A stretch of 8,996 bases of DNA from Desulfovibrionaceae bacterium (GTDB lineage: Bacteria > Pseudomonadota > Gammaproteobacteria > Burkholderiales > Burkholderiaceae_C). The position numbers were made by a program, and so were the translations under genes. The notes beneath the pieces are model-generated. The model searched no databases. It had not been told where the DNA came from and saw only the letters and a list, made by a program, of their open reading frames with translations. The DNA is taken from assembly GCA_009778355.1 (NCBI GenBank), contig WRJY01000254.1, positions 1 to 8,996 of the forward strand, in the 5' to 3' direction. Below are positions 6,254 through 8,996 of this stretch, piece by piece; the first letter of the stretch is position 1, and the number at the start of each line of letters is the position of its first letter.

Positions 6254-7036
6254 ATGGCCGTCATGACCGTCAATGCTTGGCTCAGGGCCTGCGCCCTGAG
6301 CGTGGCGGCGCTTGCCGCTGCCCAAGGCGCGCAGGCGCAGCTTTTCGGCGACGATAAGGCGCGTCAGGCCATCCTCGATCTGCGTCAGCGTCTCGATCAG
6401 GCGGTGACAGCGCAGAACCGCCTAGTGGAAGAAAACACACAGCTACGCCGCAACATGGTCGATTTGCAGCAGCAGATCGAACTGCTGCGCGGCGATCAGG
6501 CGCAGTTGCGCGGCCAGCAGGAGCAGTTCGCGCGCGACGCCGCCGATCTGCATCAGCAACTGACCACGCTGCAGACACAGGCACAAGAACGCCAGGCCAA
6601 TCCGGAAACCGCCGGCGGCGATTCCCGCGATCCTTCAACGCCTGCCGAGCCGACCGTGGCCGACAACGAGAAGCGCGACTACGATGCCGCGCTGGCGGTG
6701 TTTCGCGCTGGCGATTTCAAGGGCGCGCAAACGGGCTTTGCCGGCTTCATCAAACGCTACCCGCGCAGCCCGCTGGCGCCATCGGCGCTGTTCTGGCTCG
6801 GCAATGCGCAGTACGCCACGCGCGACTACAAGGAGGCCGTCACCAATTTCCGGTCTCTGCTGACGGCCTCGCCCAACCACCAACGCGCGCCCGAAGCCAT
6901 GCTGTCGATTGCCAACTGCCAGATCGAGCTGAAGGACACCCGCGCCGCCCGCGCCACGCTGGAGTCCTTGGTCAAGACCTATCCGCAGTCCGAAGCCGCG
7001 CAGGCCGGTCAGGAGCGCTTGGCGCGCCTGAAATGA
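6254..7036 (+). CDS. cpoB: Cell division coordinator CpoB (YbgF), Tol-Pal associated
   Basis: CpoB is a periplasmic protein that, in E. coli, links Tol-Pal activity to septal peptidoglycan synthesis by PBP1B. From the ATG at 6254 the product has 260 residues: signal peptide with probable cleavage at AQA/QLFGDD (after residue 29), a Gln-rich coiled coil (about 35-115) that trimerises in characterised homologues, a Pro/Ser/Thr linker (about 116-135), and three TPR-like repeats. The first repeat contains YDAALAVFRAGDFKGAQTGF, and SALFWLGNAQYATRDYKEAV begins the second. A TTG at 6251 and an ATG at 6263 are alternative starts. No Shine-Dalgarno sequence is evident, and the start lies three bases after the pal stop, so translation probably depends on ribosomes finishing pal. 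It ends the cluster; queC or queE, sometimes found next, are absent. Confidence 0.92.
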   Translation: MAVMTVNAWLRACALSVAALAAAQGAQAQLFGDDKARQAILDLRQRLDQAVTAQNRLVEENTQLRRNMVDLQQQIELLRGDQAQLRGQQEQFARDAADLHQQLTTLQTQAQERQANPETAGGDSRDPSTPAEPTVADNEKRDYDAALAVFRAGDFKGAQTGFAGFIKRYPRSPLAPSALFWLGNAQYATRDYKEAVTNFRSLLTASPNHQRAPEAMLSIANCQIELKDTRAARATLESLVKTYPQSEAAQAGQERLARLK

Positions 7037-7161
7037 AGCGCTGCCTCTTCCGTCGCTGAGTTCGGCGCGGCATTCACGGAGCCGCAAGCCGAGCTTGACG
7101 CGGGGGGCCGTTATTTTCTCGTATCGGTGTGCCGTGGCGCTGATCAGTCGCTCGGCCTGCT

Positions 7162-8844
7162 TCAAACCGCCGGGGTGGCGCGCGCCAGAATGCCGGCGCA
7201 GTCCACACCGCGCGGCAGCGTGCCGTATTGCCGGTCAGCCGCGCCGCCGAGCCGCGATGCGCAGAAGGCGTCGGCCACCAGCGCCGGGGCGTGCTGCACC
7301 AGCAGCGCGGCCTGAATGGCGAGCGCCATGCGGCCTACCACGTGGCGGGCGCGGTATTGCAAGTCCGACAGGTCGGTGAATTCAGCCTTCAGGCCGGCGA
7401 TGGCGTCATCGAGCAGCGCGTTGCCGCCGCGCGCCTTGGCCAGTTCCTTGAAGAATGCGCCCACCACTTCCGGCGTTTTTTGCATGGCGCGCAGCACGTC
7501 CAGGCATTGCACGTTGCCGCTGCCTTCCCAGATGGCGTTGATGGGCGCTTCGCGGTACAGGCGGGGGAAGGGGCTGTCTTCCATCGTGCCGCTGCCGCCG
7601 ATGCACTCCATGGCCTCGAAGGCGTGCTGCGGCGTGCGCTTGCAGATCCAGTACTTGCCGACGGCGGTGACCAGCCGCACCAGTGCGTCTTCGTGCGGGT
7701 CGCTGCGGTGGTCCATGGCGCGCGCCAGGCGCATGGTCAGCGCCAGCGAGCCTTCGTGCTCCAGCGCCAGATCGGCCAGCACGTTTTGCATCAGGGGCTG
7801 CTCGTTGAGCACGCGGCCAAAGGCCGAGCGGCGGGCGCAGTGGTGCAGAGCCAGCGAGACGGCCATGCGCTGACCGGCGCTGGAGCCGGTCATGCAGTCG
7901 AAGCGGGTCATGGCGACCATTTCGATGATGGTGCGCACGCCGCGGCCTTCTTCGCCCACCATCCAGGCCAGCGCGCCGCGCAACTCGGTCTCGCTGCTGG
8001 CGTTGGCGACGTTGCCCATTTTGCGCTTGAGGCGCAGCACCTGCAGCGGGTTCTTGCTGCCATCGGGGCGCCAGCGCGGCAGCAGAAAGCACGACAGGCC
8101 GCCGGGCGCCTGCGCCAGCACCAGAAAGGCGTCGCACATGGGCGCCGAGACGAAGTATTTGTGGCCGACCAGTTCGTAGGCCGCGCCCGGGCCGGTGGCG
8201 GCGCCGGCTGGCCAGGCGCGCGTGGTGTTGCCGCGCACGTCGGAGCCGCCCTGCTTTTCGGTCATCGCCATGCCGATGGTCAGGCCCTGTTTCTGCGAGT
8301 CGGGCACGTTGCGCGGATCGTAGTGGCGGGCGGTGATTTTGGGCAGCCAGACGTCGGCGAGCGCCGGCGTGGTCTTCAGCGCGGGCGCGCAGGCGAAGGT
8401 CATGGTCACCGGGCAGCCATGCCCGGCCTCGACCTGGGTTTGCAGGTAGCAGTGCGCGGCGCGCGCCACGTGGGCGCCGGGCCTGGGGTCGGTCCAGGGC
8501 GAGGCATGCAGCCCGTGCTCGATGGCCGTGCGCATGAGCCGGTGGTAGGCCGGATGGAACCTGACCAGGTCGATGCGGCGGCCAAAGCGGTCATGCGTGT
8601 CCAGCTCCGGCGCGTGCTGGTTGGCCAGCGCGCCCAGTTCCAGGTAATCAGACGAACCCGTGAGGCGGCCAAACTCGCCCAGCGCGGCATCGGCCCAGGC
8701 CGCGCCTTCGCGGTGCACGGCCTCGACCAGGGCGGCGTCCTGTCGGTACATGTCGTAATCGGCCAGTTCGCTGCCGAGGTTGATCAACTCGTGGGTGTCG
8801 GCCAGCCAGGCGTGGCGCGGCGTGATGAGGTCGGGGGCATTCAT
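7162..8844 (-). CDS. aidB: AidB-like acyl-CoA dehydrogenase family protein
   Basis: A 560-residue flavoprotein of the acyl-CoA dehydrogenase superfamily, closest in layout to E. coli AidB (541 residues), which belongs to the adaptive response to DNA alkylation and binds DNA and FAD. The N-terminal extension before the dehydrogenase core has NQHAPELDTHDRFGRRID (75-92), typical of AidB. MAMTEKQGGSDVRGNTTRA (192-210) is the flavin/substrate signature. RLKRKMGNVANASSE (271-285) and GEEGRGVRTIIEMVAMTRFD (297-316) are AidB-like. LYREAPINAIWEGSGNVQCLDVLR (429-452) carries Glu440 at the catalytic-base position of isovaleryl-CoA dehydrogenase. The ATG at 8844 is chosen over one at 8901 because AGGAGA (8857-8852) lies seven bases before it. 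It may act as a true acyl-CoA dehydrogenase rather than in alkylation response; sequence alone does not decide. It is convergent to cpoB, with nothing from an ada regulon in view. Confidence 0.88.
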   Translation of the reverse strand: MNAPDLITPRHAWLADTHELINLGSELADYDMYRQDAALVEAVHREGAAWADAALGEFGRLTGSSDYLELGALANQHAPELDTHDRFGRRIDLVRFHPAYHRLMRTAIEHGLHASPWTDPRPGAHVARAAHCYLQTQVEAGHGCPVTMTFACAPALKTTPALADVWLPKITARHYDPRNVPDSQKQGLTIGMAMTEKQGGSDVRGNTTRAWPAGAATGPGAAYELVGHKYFVSAPMCDAFLVLAQAPGGLSCFLLPRWRPDGSKNPLQVLRLKRKMGNVANASSETELRGALAWMVGEEGRGVRTIIEMVAMTRFDCMTGSSAGQRMAVSLALHHCARRSAFGRVLNEQPLMQNVLADLALEHEGSLALTMRLARAMDHRSDPHEDALVRLVTAVGKYWICKRTPQHAFEAMECIGGSGTMEDSPFPRLYREAPINAIWEGSGNVQCLDVLRAMQKTPEVVGAFFKELAKARGGNALLDDAIAGLKAEFTDLSDLQYRARHVVGRMALAIQAALLVQHAPALVADAFCASRLGGAADRQYGTLPRGVDCAGILARATPAV

Positions 8845-8851
8845 GGCAAAG

Positions 8852-8857
8852 TCTCCT
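8852..8857 (-). promoter_or_regulatory. Ribosome binding site that fixes the aidB-like start
   Basis: On the minus strand AGGAGA occurs seven bases before the ATG at 8844. The longer reading frame from 8901 has no such site, so the additional 19 residues are unlikely to be translated. Confidence 0.8.
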
Positions 8858-8882
8858 GTGTGCGGCGGGCAGCCAATGGCGG

Positions 8883-8910
8883 AGATTACAGCGGCTGGCA
8901 AAAATGTCCA
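8883..8910 (-). promoter_or_regulatory. Candidate promoter of the aidB-like gene
   Basis: On the minus strand TGGACA (8910-8905) matches the -35 consensus at five of six positions, and TGTAAT (8890-8885) matches the -10 at five of six, but the spacer is only 14 bp. Reading TAATCT (8888-8883) as -10 gives 16 bp but only three of six matches. The pair lies 40-65 bp before the start codon, just downstream of the two direct repeats. Confidence 0.3.
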
Positions 8911-8921
8911 GCCCGAGTCTT

Positions 8922-8978
8922 TTCCAACGAGGAATGAGCCTGGAGCCGGTACCGTGATTCCAACGAGGTGTGAGCCTG
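8922..8978. repeat. Two 21-nt direct repeats, 36 bp apart
   Basis: Copies at 8922-8942 and 8958-8978 share 19 of 21 bases, beginning TTCCAACGAGG and ending TGAGCCTG; the differences are at 8933-8934 versus 8969-8970. The 15-bp spacer (8943-8957) is unrelated to the sequence after the second copy. There is no third copy within the window. They sit just upstream of the aidB-like promoter candidate, so paired regulator sites are possible; a short intergenic repeat family is the alternative. Confidence 0.7.
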
Positions 8979-8996
8979 AAAGGATCGCGGCCCGGG

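Noticed and set aside
7037..7161. Promoter or small RNA in the cpoB/aidB convergent gap (TTGACG at 7095-7100)
   Set aside because: No -10 box lies at suitable spacing. The only dyad (7067-7071/7081-7085) is 5 bp and has no T-run, and I see no RNA gene or clear terminator.
7228..8937. Open frame of 569 codons on the plus strand opposite the aidB-like gene
   Set aside because: It is the shadow of a real gene in GC-rich DNA. Its composition is Gly/Ala/Arg/His/Gln-rich without any recognisable motif, while the opposite strand encodes a complete family protein.
8922..8996. Start of a CRISPR array
   Set aside because: The repeats are 21 nt with a 15-bp spacer and two mismatches. That is too short for a CRISPR repeat-spacer unit, and no cas gene is in the window.

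Overview
The window is a high-GC chromosomal segment. Gene content and protein style (HolA, type 2 PyrF, MsbA, TolB-Pal-CpoB, AidB-like protein) suggest a betaproteobacterium of the order Burkholderiales, most like Comamonadaceae such as Acidovorax, Alicycliphilus or Ottowia. The lineage is inferred from protein resemblance and composition; no rRNA or other marker is present.

Layout, left to right. Positions 1-71 hold a short leader with a perfect 9-bp hairpin whose right arm overlaps the holA Shine-Dalgarno sequence. holA (+, 72-1139) encodes the delta subunit of the DNA polymerase III clamp loader. The gap 1140-1430 is almost filled by a 268-bp nested palindromic element (1151-1418): 30-bp near-perfect terminal inverted repeats around two internal long hairpins. 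It looks like a MITE or large REP-type repeat and directly abuts the start of pyrF (+, 1431-2267), the last step of UMP synthesis. msbA (-, 2297-4111) is convergent to pyrF and encodes the lipid A flippase. It is divergent from tolB (+, 4318-5619), which begins a tolB-pal-cpoB cluster (4318-7036). A convergent gene (-, 7162-8844) encodes an AidB-type acyl-CoA dehydrogenase family protein. Its upstream region carries two 21-nt direct repeats 36 bp apart (8922-8978).

Functionally the centre of the window is about the cell envelope. MsbA moves lipid A-core across the inner membrane. TolB, Pal and CpoB form the periplasmic and outer-membrane side of the Tol-Pal system, which links outer membrane, peptidoglycan and division. 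tolQ, tolR and tolA are not in the window, so the cluster appears split from the inner-membrane motor genes or tolB has its own promoter. holA, pyrF and the aidB-like gene are unrelated neighbours.

All coding genes belong to well-known families, and I see no undescribed multi-gene system. The least explained material is non-coding: the palindromic element before pyrF, the hairpin over the holA ribosome site, a dyad in the probable tolB promoter, and the paired repeats upstream of the aidB-like gene.
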